Source: Candidatus Melainabacteria bacterium
GTDB lineage: Bacteria; Cyanobacteriota; Vampirovibrionia; LMEP-6097
Direction: 5' to 3'
Assembly: GCA_005110385.1 (NCBI GenBank)
Contig: DUDT01000024.1
Location: forward strand, 1 to 43,288
Length of the DNA stretch: 43,288 bases
Position numbers and translations under genes: made by a program. Below are positions 1-8,148 of this stretch, piece by piece (position 1 is the first letter of the stretch; each line of letters opens with the position of its first letter). The notes beneath the pieces were generated by a model. That model did not search any database. It was given only the letters and a program-made list of their open reading frames with translations, and had not been told where the DNA came from.

Positions 1-260
1 AGAGATCCCCTTTTCGCTCTAAATCATAGCTGTGCCATGATCAGGGACAATGTTAAAAGGCTAAGTAGGCGTACTTGGTGTACTACTAAAAGAATTCATA
101 TGCTAGAACATATACTCTATATCTATGCCTATTTTCACAACCTAGTCATAGATAAGGCTACTCTTCTTATGAAAAATTTGATTTGAAATGGGGGAAATGC
201 TTCGCTCTCAGGGATTTAGGCTTGCCTTGTAGGAGAAATTAAGGGGGGCAGTTTGGAAAA
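1..260. other. no gene recognised
   Basis: About 260 bases downstream of the tRNA-Arg gene (which reads leftwards). I see no open frame of convincing length, no second tRNA and no clear terminator. The region is AT-rich and may hold the end of a transcript or the flank of something outside the window. Confidence 0.4.
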
Positions 261-338
261 TGGTGTGCCTGGGGGGAATCGAACCCCCAATCCTTCGGCT
301 TCGGAGACCGATATTCTATCCGGTTGAACTACAGGCAC
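261..338 (-). tRNA. tRNA-Arg (anticodon CCG)
   Basis: The minus strand folds as a complete cloverleaf. The acceptor stem is GTGCCTG/CAGGCAC, the D-stem GTTC/GAAT, the anticodon stem TCGGT/GCCGA, the anticodon loop CTCCGAA (anticodon CCG, reading CGG), and the T-arm GGGGG-TTCGATT-CCCCC. The discriminator base is A and the 3' CCA is encoded in the DNA (261-263). The variable loop is short (6 nt). It lies just downstream of dnaJ on the same strand. Confidence 0.96.
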
Positions 339-356
339 AGAAAGAATTTTGTCGGG

Positions 357-1448
357 TCAGACTTTTATGTCTTTGTCCCGCCGCAGCTTTTGGAACTCTT
401 CTAAAAGTTTTTTTTCTTCTTTGGATAGATTGTTTGGTATTACGACTTCTACATTAACGTATTGATCGCCTTTACGGTTTTTGCGATTAATGACAGGCAT
501 TCCAGCTTCTTTTATTGTGTAGATTTCATGTGATTGAGTACCAGGCTTTATTTTAATCTTTTGTTCGCCATAGATAGTAGGTACTTCTAATTCATGCCCG
601 AGCGCAGCTTCTGCGAAACCTACTTTTACGGTGGAATATATATCCGCTCCATCACGTTTAAATTTATCGTGAGAGCGTACTCTTACTACTAAATAAATGT
701 CGCCGCGAGGACCACCATTTTTACCAATATCTCCTTGCCCAGATAATCTCATGGTTGTACCGTCGTTGATTCCAGCAGGAATGGTAACCTCTATTTCTTT
801 TGTTTCACGCTTGTAACCACGTCCATTACAGGGTTTACAGGGGTTTTTGATAAATTTTCCGCTGCCATGGCAGCTTGGGCATGTGCTAGTTTGTCTCACT
901 TGTCCGAATATAGTATTCTGAAGATTCATCACCTGACCTGTTCCGTTACAGGTGCCACAGGTGCTAACGTCGCTAGGGTTCTCAGCACCTTTACCATTAC
1001 AGGATCTACATAAATCAAGAGGATTAAGTCTGATTTTCTTAGTTTTATCTTCTATTGCATCCATGAAATCTATCTGAATGCTGACTTCGTGATCTTGCCC
1101 TTTGGTTGGGCGATTCTGAGCTTTAGCTCCACCGCCACTGAAACCACCACCAAAGAAGCTAGAAAAAATATCCCCTAAATCTTCGAAGCCGCCAAAGCCC
1201 TCTGCTCCAGGACCAGTAAAGCCACCAGCTCCTTTTAAGCCTTCTGCTCCGTATTGGTCATAAATTTGTCTTTTCTGAGGATCTTTAAGAACTTCATATG
1301 CAGCACCAACTTTTTTAAAAAGCTCTTCATTACCTGTTTCTGCATTATCTGGGTGATATTTACGAGCCGCTTTTTTATAAGCGGACTTAAGTTCTGCTTC
1401 ATCAGCAGTTTTATTAACACCTAAAAGCTCGTAAAAATCTTCGGTCAT
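357..1448 (-). CDS. dnaJ: chaperone protein DnaJ
   Basis: Hsp40 co-chaperone that delivers clients to DnaK and stimulates its ATPase; cytoplasmic. The order of domains is canonical: J-domain at residues 1-65 with HPD at 32-34, a Gly/Phe-rich linker (about 70-110) carrying GGFGG-type runs, four CxxCxGxG zinc motifs (about 147-154, 164-171, 190-197, 204-211), then the C-terminal substrate-binding domains. Length (363 aa) is normal for type I DnaJ. The ATG at 1448 is preceded by two in-frame GTG codons (1454, 1451) that could also serve as starts. The strong Shine-Dalgarno upstream is instead spaced for a 4-codon mini-ORF (see 1457-1471). No dnaK or grpE is in the window; the gene follows ychF on the same strand. 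Confidence 0.97.
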   Translation of the reverse strand: MTEDFYELLGVNKTADEAELKSAYKKAARKYHPDNAETGNEELFKKVGAAYEVLKDPQKRQIYDQYGAEGLKGAGGFTGPGAEGFGGFEDLGDIFSSFFGGGFSGGGAKAQNRPTKGQDHEVSIQIDFMDAIEDKTKKIRLNPLDLCRSCNGKGAENPSDVSTCGTCNGTGQVMNLQNTIFGQVRQTSTCPSCHGSGKFIKNPCKPCNGRGYKRETKEIEVTIPAGINDGTTMRLSGQGDIGKNGGPRGDIYLVVRVRSHDKFKRDGADIYSTVKVGFAEAALGHELEVPTIYGEQKIKIKPGTQSHEIYTIKEAGMPVINRKNRKGDQYVNVEVVIPNNLSKEEKKLLEEFQKLRRDKDIKV

Positions 1449-1456
1449 CACCACGG

Positions 1457-1471
1457 CTATAATTTTATCAT
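1457..1471 (-). promoter_or_regulatory. four-codon leader ORF before dnaJ
   Basis: AGGAG (1481-1485, minus strand) lies 9 nt before an ATG at 1471 that opens ATG-ATA-AAA-TTA-TAG. The stop ends 2 nt before the GTG at 1454 and 8 nt before the ATG at 1448, in a different frame from dnaJ. As drawn, the best ribosome-binding site in the leader serves the mini-ORF, and dnaJ could be translated by termination-reinitiation. Alternatively the same AGGAG simply serves dnaJ from an unusually long distance. Confidence 0.4.
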
Positions 1472-1528
1472 TTTAAATCGCTCCTCTAAAATGTATTTTG
1501 AGCAAAAATGTTCTTAATGAATATATTA

Positions 1529-2626
1529 TTAGACGTTGAATTTAAACTCTATTACATCCCCATCCTGCACTACATATTCTTTTCCTTCGTCGCGAGCTTT
1601 TCCTGAACTACGTGCTGCAATTCTACCTTTGCATTGAATAAAATCATTATAGGAGATGACTTCTGCTTTAATGAAGCCTCTTTCAAAATCAGTATGTATT
1701 TTACTAGCGGCTCTAGGAGCTTTATCCCCAATACCTATAGTCCAAGCTCTGACTTCCTTTTCTCCAGCAGTGAAATAAGTTTGAAGTCCAAGTAGTCTGT
1801 AGGTCTCTTTGATGAGTTTTTTTAAGCCCATCTCTTGTACGCCAAGTTCTTTTAAAAATTCATCTTTTTCTTCGTCCTCTAGACCAATAAGCTGTGCTTC
1901 GGCATTAGCACAGATCATTACTAGACCGCAGGCTTCTTCTTCTGCAATTTTGCGGACTTTGTCAACGTATTCATTGGTGTCTTTCGCGATATCTGCTTCT
2001 GAAACGTTCGCGGCATATATAACTTTTTTTAAGGTGAGCAAGCCATAGGATTTAATTTTAAACTTCTCTTCCTCACTGAGATTAGCAGCTTTAGCTGGTA
2101 GGCCTTCCTGTAAAAAAGGTAATATTTTCTCAAATATTTCGTCTATCTCGACTATTTCTTTTTCACCAGCTCTGAGCTTTTTAGAATATTTTTCTCTGCA
2201 TTTTTCGACTAAGTCTAAATCTGAAATAGCAAGCTCAGTATTTATAAGGCTAATATCATCTACTGGGTCTACTTTACCTGCGACGTGAATAACATTAGGG
2301 TCGTCAAAGCACCTTACTACATGGACGATAAGATCAGTTTCTTTTATATTTGATAAGAACTTATTCCCAAGTCCCTCTCCTTGACTAGCTCCTTTGACTA
2401 GTCCAGCGATATCAACAAATTCTATAACGGCTGGAACTGTTCTTTGACCATTGACTAAAATTTGCAACTCTTTAAGTCTAGAGTCTGGAACTATTACCAT
2501 AGCAGTGTTTGGCTCGATGGTGCAAAAAGGATAATTCGCAGCTTCAGCCGTTTCATTGTTACTGAGAGCATTAAACAGTGTTGATTTGCCTACATTTGGT
2601 AAGCCTACGATACCCGCTTTTAACAT
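1529..2626 (-). CDS. ychF: ribosome-associated ATPase YchF/OLA1
   Basis: Obg-family P-loop NTPase that prefers ATP over GTP and binds ribosomes. Seen: G1 motif GLPNVGKS at residues 8-15, a DIAGLVKGAS switch II, and the YchF-specific NxxE (here NVSE) in place of the GTPase NKxD, which explains the ATP preference known for the family. The C-terminal TGS domain is present (ending VQDGDVIEFKFNV). Length of 365 aa is standard. ATG 2626 is chosen; a TTG directly before it (2629) is possible. There is no Shine-Dalgarno. Instead an exact TATAAT overlaps the end of flgA 8 nt before the ATG, so the mRNA may be leaderless. Confidence 0.97.
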   Translation of the reverse strand: MLKAGIVGLPNVGKSTLFNALSNNETAEAANYPFCTIEPNTAMVIVPDSRLKELQILVNGQRTVPAVIEFVDIAGLVKGASQGEGLGNKFLSNIKETDLIVHVVRCFDDPNVIHVAGKVDPVDDISLINTELAISDLDLVEKCREKYSKKLRAGEKEIVEIDEIFEKILPFLQEGLPAKAANLSEEEKFKIKSYGLLTLKKVIYAANVSEADIAKDTNEYVDKVRKIAEEEACGLVMICANAEAQLIGLEDEEKDEFLKELGVQEMGLKKLIKETYRLLGLQTYFTAGEKEVRAWTIGIGDKAPRAASKIHTDFERGFIKAEVISYNDFIQCKGRIAARSSGKARDEGKEYVVQDGDVIEFKFNV

Positions 2627-2634
2627 CAAACCAG

Positions 2635-2640
2635 ATTATA
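2635..2640 (-). promoter_or_regulatory. -10 element of ychF (leaderless-type)
   Basis: TATAAT with an extended TGC prefix on the minus strand. It overlaps the stop codon of flgA and ends 8 nt before the ychF ATG. No good -35 is visible at 16-18 nt. Confidence 0.5.
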
Positions 2641-3481
2641 GCAATCTTGCTAAGCCTAAATCCTCTACTTTAGCTTTTACTGATGCTTTATTGATATCAG
2701 GGCATTTGACGGTGATAATGCTGCCAACGGTTCCACTGGTAATCGCTTGGCAGCGGAATTCTAATTTTAGGTGTCGAGATTCGCTGATGACACGTATGTA
2801 TTCACCGCTTTTGATTATTTTGTGCTGCGTTAGCATGTTCTTTTTCAGTGGGCTGCCAATAGCTAATTTAGTGTTAATGATGACGTTACCTAAGGGTGCG
2901 TCTGCATATAGATCATAGTCATGTGGAGGAATTGTTCTTTTTTCGGTTTGAAAGTTGTTAATAGAAAGTATTTCATGTGGTTCATGGTTTTTTTTACTGA
3001 TAAGCATATTCCTGTATTTAGCGATTTTGATATGTATGCTAATTATTTCTCCATTTGCAGCTTTAGCGATTATTGTCTGCATATCGCTTTTAGAATTAGG
3101 ATTGAAACCAGAGATGCTTACTGCAGCGTTTGGTACATTCCCGATAAATTTTTTCATTGGCATTGTTGGACCGATTAACTCGTATTTAAAAACGTTTGTG
3201 TTGATATTTTTGCTGAGATATTCGATTACTTTTGGTTTTAAATTTAACCAAAACGGTGAAGTATCATGATTGACACTATTTGTTAAGGTGGCTGTTTTGC
3301 TTGTTGTTTCTGATAATGATGTCGCGTCAGAGATGCTGTGATTAGGAGCGGTTACCGTATTGGAGCTGATAGAAGTTTCTTCTGCATTGATGTTGAGTCT
3401 GAATAATATAATGCAAGAAAAAAACAAACCAATAGTTATAAAGTGAAAATAAAGCTTTTTATTTTTCTTTTTTTGAGCCAT
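2636..3481 (-). CDS. flgA: flagellar P-ring assembly chaperone FlgA
   Basis: Periplasmic chaperone needed for assembly of the flagellar P-ring around the rod. An N-terminal hydrophobic segment (about residues 11-28) after a Lys-rich start is a signal sequence. A low-complexity Ser/Thr linker follows. The C-terminal half has the SAF-type FlgA core: APLGNVI, then a stretch with GSPLKKNMLTQHKIIKSG, then conserved hydrophobic strands ending in a GTVGSIITV-type motif. The identification rests on this weak domain pattern plus position directly after flgG, the normal order in many diderms. It implies a P-ring and therefore a Gram-negative-type envelope. flgH and flgI do not follow; ychF does. A TATAAA lies 4 nt before the ATG. 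Confidence 0.8.
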   Translation of the reverse strand: MAQKKKNKKLYFHFITIGLFFSCIILFRLNINAEETSISSNTVTAPNHSISDATSLSETTSKTATLTNSVNHDTSPFWLNLKPKVIEYLSKNINTNVFKYELIGPTMPMKKFIGNVPNAAVSISGFNPNSKSDMQTIIAKAANGEIISIHIKIAKYRNMLISKKNHEPHEILSINNFQTEKRTIPPHDYDLYADAPLGNVIINTKLAIGSPLKKNMLTQHKIIKSGEYIRVISESRHLKLEFRCQAITSGTVGSIITVKCPDINKASVKAKVEDLGLARLL

Positions 3482-3508
3482 CTACTTTATAAATGCCCGT
3501 AAAATTTA

Positions 3509-4300
3509 TTAATTAACTAGATTATTTGCTTGCTGAAGCATTTCACTAGAAGCTTTAATAGCATTACTATTCGCTTCATAGGCTCTTTGAGCGGTAATCA
3601 TGTTTACTACTTCTTCGACTACTTTAACATTACTTAATTCTAGAAACTTTTGTCTGATTGAGCCAAAGCCAGATTCACCAGGGCTACCCTCTTGTGGATT
3701 GCCACTTGCGTTAGTTTCTTTGTAGAGATTCTGTGATAACTCCATTAGTCCTGCATTGTTTGTGAATTTAGCTATTCTTAAATTACCAACTACTTCTTCC
3801 TCTGCCGTTCCACCTCTTACGACTGAGACTGTTCCATCACGTTGAATTCTAACTTCTTGAACATTGTTTCCTATATTGATACTTGGGAAAAGTCCATAGC
3901 CTTGGCTGCTAAGTAATTCACCCGTTTGACCATCTATTTGTAAATTTCCGTCTCTCGTGTAAACTATATTTCCGTCTGGATTGACTACTTGAAGGAAACC
4001 TTCTCCTTCTATCGCCACGTCTAGTGGATCATTGGTGTTGTTTAAACTACCCATTCCGAAAGATTTATCGGTTGAGCTGAGTTCCACTCCTAGCCCGACT
4101 TGTACGCCATTTGGGCTGGTTCTACCATCTGATAATACGGCGCCCGGTGCTGTTAATACCTGTGAAAATAAAGTGCTGAAATGAGCTTGAGCTTTTTTGT
4201 AGGCTGTGGTGTTAATATTCGCCAGATTGTTTGAAATTATGTCTATGTTTGTCTGCTGGGCTTGCATCCCAGTTGCGGCAGTATTCAGTGCTCTTTCCAT
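3509..4300 (-). CDS. flgG: flagellar distal rod protein FlgG
   Basis: Distal rod subunit of the flagellar basal body. The N-terminus matches the rod/hook family signature (MERALNTAATGMQAQQTNID, then a NNLANINTTAYKK motif). The middle contains the LDVAIEGEGFLQV stretch typical of FlgG, and the C-terminus has the conserved MITAQRAYEANSNAIKASSE helix. Length (263 aa) is that of FlgG and longer than FlgF would need. flgA follows after 27 bp. No Shine-Dalgarno is evident before the ATG. Confidence 0.96.
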   Translation of the reverse strand: MERALNTAATGMQAQQTNIDIISNNLANINTTAYKKAQAHFSTLFSQVLTAPGAVLSDGRTSPNGVQVGLGVELSSTDKSFGMGSLNNTNDPLDVAIEGEGFLQVVNPDGNIVYTRDGNLQIDGQTGELLSSQGYGLFPSINIGNNVQEVRIQRDGTVSVVRGGTAEEEVVGNLRIAKFTNNAGLMELSQNLYKETNASGNPQEGSPGESGFGSIRQKFLELSNVKVVEEVVNMITAQRAYEANSNAIKASSEMLQQANNLVN

Positions 4301-4396
4301 AGCAGCTTTATTGACTTATTTTGACTTTAAAAACTAGACTCTTTGTTTTAAAACTGACGGGGAAGATCGGGAATCTGATGTATTTTCCAGTCTTAA

Positions 4397-4425
4397 TTGA
4401 TTTTTAAATTATTTGTGTGTACAAT
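4397..4425 (+). promoter_or_regulatory. sigma-70 promoter of mazEF
   Basis: TTGATT (4397-4402), a 17-nt spacer, then TACAAT (4420-4425). The predicted transcription start near 4432 leaves a leader of about 18 nt before the mazE ATG at 4450, with AAGGA at 4441-4445. This argues against an earlier GTG at 4417, which overlaps the -10 box. Confidence 0.65.
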
Positions 4426-4449
4426 GTAATTACTTGCCAAAAGGATACG

Positions 4450-4710
4450 ATGAAAATGAATCTTGATTTAATTGATATAGGTAATTCTAAAGGTATTCGT
4501 TTACCTAAGCCAGTAATTGAAGCTTGTGGAATCGAAAAGACTATGCAGCTTGTCATAGAAGATGGGAAAATCATTATCACTCCGATTAAAGCATTAAGAG
4601 CTGGTTGGAATGATGCTTTTAAGAAAGCTAAGACTGATAAGCTAGATAGTGTTATCACTGAATTTTCAGAAATCTCTAATGACTTCGATCAAAATGATTG
4701 GACATGGTGA
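4450..4710 (+). CDS. mazE: MazE-type antitoxin (AbrB/SpoVT fold)
   Basis: Antitoxin that should bind and neutralise the toxin encoded next and repress its own promoter. The first half has the swapped-hairpin DNA-binding pattern of MazE/AbrB proteins: DIGNSKGIRLPKPVIEACGI, then QLVIEDGKIIITPI. The acidic, Phe/Trp-containing tail (residues about 60-86) is the usual toxin-wrapping segment. Length of 86 aa is normal. ATG 4450 is chosen because a promoter -10 box overlaps the earlier GTG; ATG 4456 is also possible. The stop overlaps the start of mazF. Confidence 0.88.
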   Translation: MKMNLDLIDIGNSKGIRLPKPVIEACGIEKTMQLVIEDGKIIITPIKALRAGWNDAFKKAKTDKLDSVITEFSEISNDFDQNDWTW

Positions 4711-5021
4711 GAAGATTTGAAATTTATTGGGTTAACTTAGATCAGACTGTGGGGTGCGAAATAAATAAAGTACGGCCTTGCGTGATTATTTCACCTGATG
4801 AATTAAATCAGAATCTGAGTACTGTCATTGTTGCTCCACTGACTAGTACGCTTAGGAATTATCCGAGTAGGATAGATTTAAAATTTAATGGGAAAAAGGG
4901 GCAGATCGTACTTGATCAGATTCGGACTGTAGATAAATCTAGGCTGATAGAGAAAGCTGCTTCTATACCTAGTTCTTCTGCGAAAAAGATTGTTGATTTG
5001 CTTTTAGAGATTTTTACGTAA
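4704..5021 (+). CDS. mazF: MazF/PemK-type mRNA interferase toxin
   Basis: Sequence-specific endoribonuclease toxin. The PemK/MazF core is visible: RRFEIYWVNLDQTVGCEINK, then RPCVIISPDELN (conserved RP..V), then TVIVAPLTST, and QIVLDQIRTVDKSRL with the conserved DQ.R..D. Length of 105 aa fits. The ATG at 4704 overlaps the antitoxin stop by 7 nt (ATGGTGA), the usual translational coupling for such pairs. It lies between the flagellar genes and the protease gene and has no visible link to either. Confidence 0.93.
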   Translation: MVRRFEIYWVNLDQTVGCEINKVRPCVIISPDELNQNLSTVIVAPLTSTLRNYPSRIDLKFNGKKGQIVLDQIRTVDKSRLIEKAASIPSSSAKKIVDLLLEIFT

Positions 5022-5108
5022 TCCGAATTTTTATTAACATTTTGACTATTACCTTCTCACGCATTCTTAATAATCCTTTAGGTTTTATTATGTTAAATTG
5101 TTGTTATC

Positions 5109-7463
5109 GTGTCGTTCATAAGATTTTTTGCGATATTAAGTTTTTCTCTGCTCTTATCATCAGTTTCAGCTAAAACTTTAGAATTCAAAATTAAGGATTC
5201 TAGATCACTTTCCCATCTAGAGTTGGTTTTAGCAGATTTTTCTAAAAATCCACAGCTCGCTCTAAATTCACTGAAGCAGATTTATAAACAGGATTCAAAT
5301 CAGCTAATTAATAACTTGAAATTTAAAAAGCGTTACGAAAAGTTAGGTTTAGATAATATTTATCGCTTGGATTGCGATACTGCTGATTGCGATACGATTG
5401 TAAAAAAATTAAACGAGTCTCGATTATATGAATATGTCGAAGTTGATAAAGTATTAAAGTTCCAGCGCAGTAGTGCTGATCCTTTTCTGAATTCTAATGG
5501 GTCTTTTTGGAATAAAGCCTTTTCAGAGACTTGGGGTTTAGAGCAAAGCAAAGCCAAAGAAGCTTGGACTCTTACACAGGGTAATAATAGTGTAGTTGCA
5601 ATTTTGGATGAAGGTCTCTCTTATAATCATCCTGATTTATTTAGTAATATTTGGGTGGATCCTGATCTTGTGACTGACAGAAACTTGGATGGATCTATCA
5701 ATCTTAAAGATCTTGATTTAAATAATAATAATGCTGTTGATTCTAATGAGATGCTTCTAGGCTCTATCGGAAAAGATTTCTACAAAGAGATTAACTCATC
5801 AGAGCAATATATGAAAGACTATGTCGGTCACGGTACTTTTATGGCTGGAATTGTAGCTGGAGTGAAAGATAATGGTCTTGGCTTGAGTGGTGTTGCCCCT
5901 AGAGCAAGAATCATGCCGATTAAAATCATAGGACCTAGCGGAGAGGGAACTATTTCTGGTACGGCTGATGCTATTAGATACGCTGCAGATAAATCTGCGT
6001 CGGCGATTGCCTTATCTGTTCTATGGAGCGTTGATTCATCGACTATTAAAAGTGCGATTGATTATGCACGCGCCAAGGGTACTATAATGATTGTTGCTGC
6101 AGGTAATGGGAATACTCTTTTAAGTAATTATGAGGCTAAGTATCCAGCTTACTATAGTATTCTAGATAAAGTTATTTCCGTATCTTCTGTTAATCCAAAT
6201 CTTACTGTTGACTCATTTGCTAATTATGGCTCTGGTATTAATATACTGGCTCCGGGCTCGGAAATAGTTTCTACTGGAAATAATGTAACCTTGATAGGTC
6301 AGAGTTTCCCTGAGGTCTATGATGGTCTTAGTGATCTTATTGTGACTCCAGAGAAAGAATCTTATTATGTTGTACAAGGTACCTCATTTGCTTGTCCTTA
6401 TGTGGCAGGGGCAGTAGCCTTAATTAAATCTATAGATCCTAATGCTTCTTTTGCTCAAATTAAAAATGCTTTGCAAAACTCTTCCTCAAAGTCTTTTACT
6501 AATAACCAAGGGAAATTTTTTGATGGTACTGTTGGTGTTTTGAATATCAAAGCAGCTTTAGATGCTTATAGTAGTAGTCCAGCTCCACCTCCAGCAAAAG
6601 GATCTCTTACTTTACGCTCTGGTTATTTTAGAGAAAATAGTTTATACACTTCAGGTACTTTAGATGTCGTAGGTGGCGACTATGCTTCCTATCAGTATAT
6701 TTATACTTTAATTGAAGGTGCTGAGACTTTTCAAATAAACGGCTCATCTCTGAGAGCCATTAATACTTTAGATTATGAACAAAGAACTAGTTATACGGTA
6801 AAAGTTAGGGCGACTGCTCCAAATGACACGTATCTTGAGAGTGTGTTTACTATAGATGTTACCAATGATCCTAGTGATGATCCCAAGTTGGTCGAGATAA
6901 GTCATACGGATATCGAGGAGAATAATTCAATAGGTGATGATATAGGACGGCTTTCGGTCAATGGTTTTAGTTATATCTATAACTTCAGCCTAAGTGGTCC
7001 AGATGCTGATAAATTTATAATATCAGGTCCTAGGCTTTTAGCTAATGCAGTATTTGACTATGAGACCAAAAATAGCTTTAACATAACGGTAAATGCTGTT
7101 GGCGATGCTGGTCTGAATTTGGATCCAGCGACAACAGATATTACTATTACGGTGACAGATCAAAGTTACCCCTTAAGTCCGCCTAATCGACTAGTGCCTG
7201 ATACTAGTTTGCGTATTTTGAGAAGATCAGGTAATCAAGTTTCACAAACTATAGCTAAGTTCAAAACCATCAAAGAATCTAGTGAAAATATTTCTCTTAG
7301 CATAACTGGAAATAAGCGTTCCATGAAATATTTAGGTGTTAGAGATAATGAAATATTTATCAAGACTCCTTTCCCAGAGAAGTTCTTTGCGAATAGGATT
7401 TCGATTTTATATTCAGTAAGAGCTGGTAATTTAAGCTACCGAGGTACTCTGGGGCTTCGTTAG
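5109..7463 (+). CDS. secreted subtilisin-like (S8) serine protease with cadherin-like repeats
   Basis: Extracellular or cell-surface protease of 784 aa. The order is: signal peptide (1-21, ending SVSA), a propeptide resembling the I9 inhibitor (about 40-118), and the S8 catalytic domain (about 140-500). The triad is D167 (AILDEG), H241 (GHGTFMAGI) and S426 (GTSFACP), with oxyanion N333 (AAGNGN). Between D167 and H241 are two consecutive EF-hand-like calcium loops (190-201 and 203-214). A Pro-rich linker (about 502-508) precedes two cadherin-like modules, each ending in a DYE...Y.V/I.V pattern. The last 90 or so residues are unassigned. The start is a GTG, chosen because the signal peptide follows at once; there is no Shine-Dalgarno, and TAAATT lies 9 nt upstream. 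Substrate unknown. Confidence 0.93.
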   Translation: MSFIRFFAILSFSLLLSSVSAKTLEFKIKDSRSLSHLELVLADFSKNPQLALNSLKQIYKQDSNQLINNLKFKKRYEKLGLDNIYRLDCDTADCDTIVKKLNESRLYEYVEVDKVLKFQRSSADPFLNSNGSFWNKAFSETWGLEQSKAKEAWTLTQGNNSVVAILDEGLSYNHPDLFSNIWVDPDLVTDRNLDGSINLKDLDLNNNNAVDSNEMLLGSIGKDFYKEINSSEQYMKDYVGHGTFMAGIVAGVKDNGLGLSGVAPRARIMPIKIIGPSGEGTISGTADAIRYAADKSASAIALSVLWSVDSSTIKSAIDYARAKGTIMIVAAGNGNTLLSNYEAKYPAYYSILDKVISVSSVNPNLTVDSFANYGSGINILAPGSEIVSTGNNVTLIGQSFPEVYDGLSDLIVTPEKESYYVVQGTSFACPYVAGAVALIKSIDPNASFAQIKNALQNSSSKSFTNNQGKFFDGTVGVLNIKAALDAYSSSPAPPPAKGSLTLRSGYFRENSLYTSGTLDVVGGDYASYQYIYTLIEGAETFQINGSSLRAINTLDYEQRTSYTVKVRATAPNDTYLESVFTIDVTNDPSDDPKLVEISHTDIEENNSIGDDIGRLSVNGFSYIYNFSLSGPDADKFIISGPRLLANAVFDYETKNSFNITVNAVGDAGLNLDPATTDITITVTDQSYPLSPPNRLVPDTSLRILRRSGNQVSQTIAKFKTIKESSENISLSITGNKRSMKYLGVRDNEIFIKTPFPEKFFANRISILYSVRAGNLSYRGTLGLR

Positions 7464-7483
7464 ATAAGAATTTATTTTTGTGT

Positions 7484-7489
7484 TAGAAT
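7484..7489 (+). promoter_or_regulatory. -10 element (leaderless-type)
   Basis: TGTTAGAAT, an extended -10 whose TAGAAT ends 8 nt before the ATG at 7498. It sits between the protease stop and the next gene. Confidence 0.4.
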
Positions 7490-7497
7490 CTATAGGC

Positions 7498-8148
7498 ATG
7501 AAGAAATTTATTAATACCTTGCTCTGGTCCTCCCTCCTAGTCTCTTTACCGACTGCAGCTGGAATTTATAGATCTACTGCTAACTTTAAGCCTACGAGAA
7601 ATATAGCACCAGGCACAGACACTATTAAATTTAAGTACGATGTGGTAACTCCGCATCTTGTAAAAACTAATACAGATGTCTATAACGGTTTTAATCCGAA
7701 TTTAGTAACTTTTATAATTACCCCTTTGGCTTCTGCTGAAAATCATGGGTATTTAGATGGAGGAGTTGGATCGATTTTAGTCGGAGCCATAGTCGCTAGA
7801 GTTAGGGCTCAGCTGCATCCTCATGAAAATTTTTATAAAGCTAGTATTATTGACTCAGAAAAAAAGCTTGTTTGTGAGCCTAGTTCTTCTAAGGTCTTAG
7901 AGTTTGATCACACATTTGTGGATAAGTATAAAAATATAATTGAGCGTGAAGATTATGATGAAAAATCGTATCCTAGCGGTTCTAAAGCGGCTTTAGTAGA
8001 ATTTCCAAAAAAATGCTTTACAGCAGATAAGAAAATCATTCTTAAAATTGAATCCGTTGGTAAAGCTCTTGAACAAGGCTTTACGAGAGCTTACACTACA
8101 GATACTATTAACAAAAAATTAGTTAGTGAAATATTAGAAGCTAATTGA
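7498..8148 (+). CDS. secreted protein of unknown function (paralogue of 8149-8799)
   Basis: I do not recognise a named family. It has an N-terminal signal peptide (MKKFINTLLWSSLLVSLPTA) and a Gly-rich hydrophobic patch (residues about 80-100, GGVGSILVGAIVA). It shares with the convergent neighbour a pattern of KLVCEP, a following FVDKY, then ALVEFPKKCF and a C-terminal amphipathic tail, so the two are distant paralogues. The two conserved Cys could form a periplasmic disulfide. ATG 7498 is preferred to an upstream GTG (7480) because it opens directly into the signal peptide and the GTG lies upstream of the -10 box. Confidence 0.7.
   Translation: MKKFINTLLWSSLLVSLPTAAGIYRSTANFKPTRNIAPGTDTIKFKYDVVTPHLVKTNTDVYNGFNPNLVTFIITPLASAENHGYLDGGVGSILVGAIVARVRAQLHPHENFYKASIIDSEKKLVCEPSSSKVLEFDHTFVDKYKNIIEREDYDEKSYPSGSKAALVEFPKKCFTADKKIILKIESVGKALEQGFTRAYTTDTINKKLVSEILEAN

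Noticed and set aside
260-457. 65-aa plus-strand frame at the left end
   Set aside because: It runs through the tRNA-Arg gene and antisense to dnaJ.
2955-3269. 104-aa hydrophobic plus-strand frame
   Set aside because: Antisense to flgA; hydrophobicity is expected from the complementary frame and there is no start signal.
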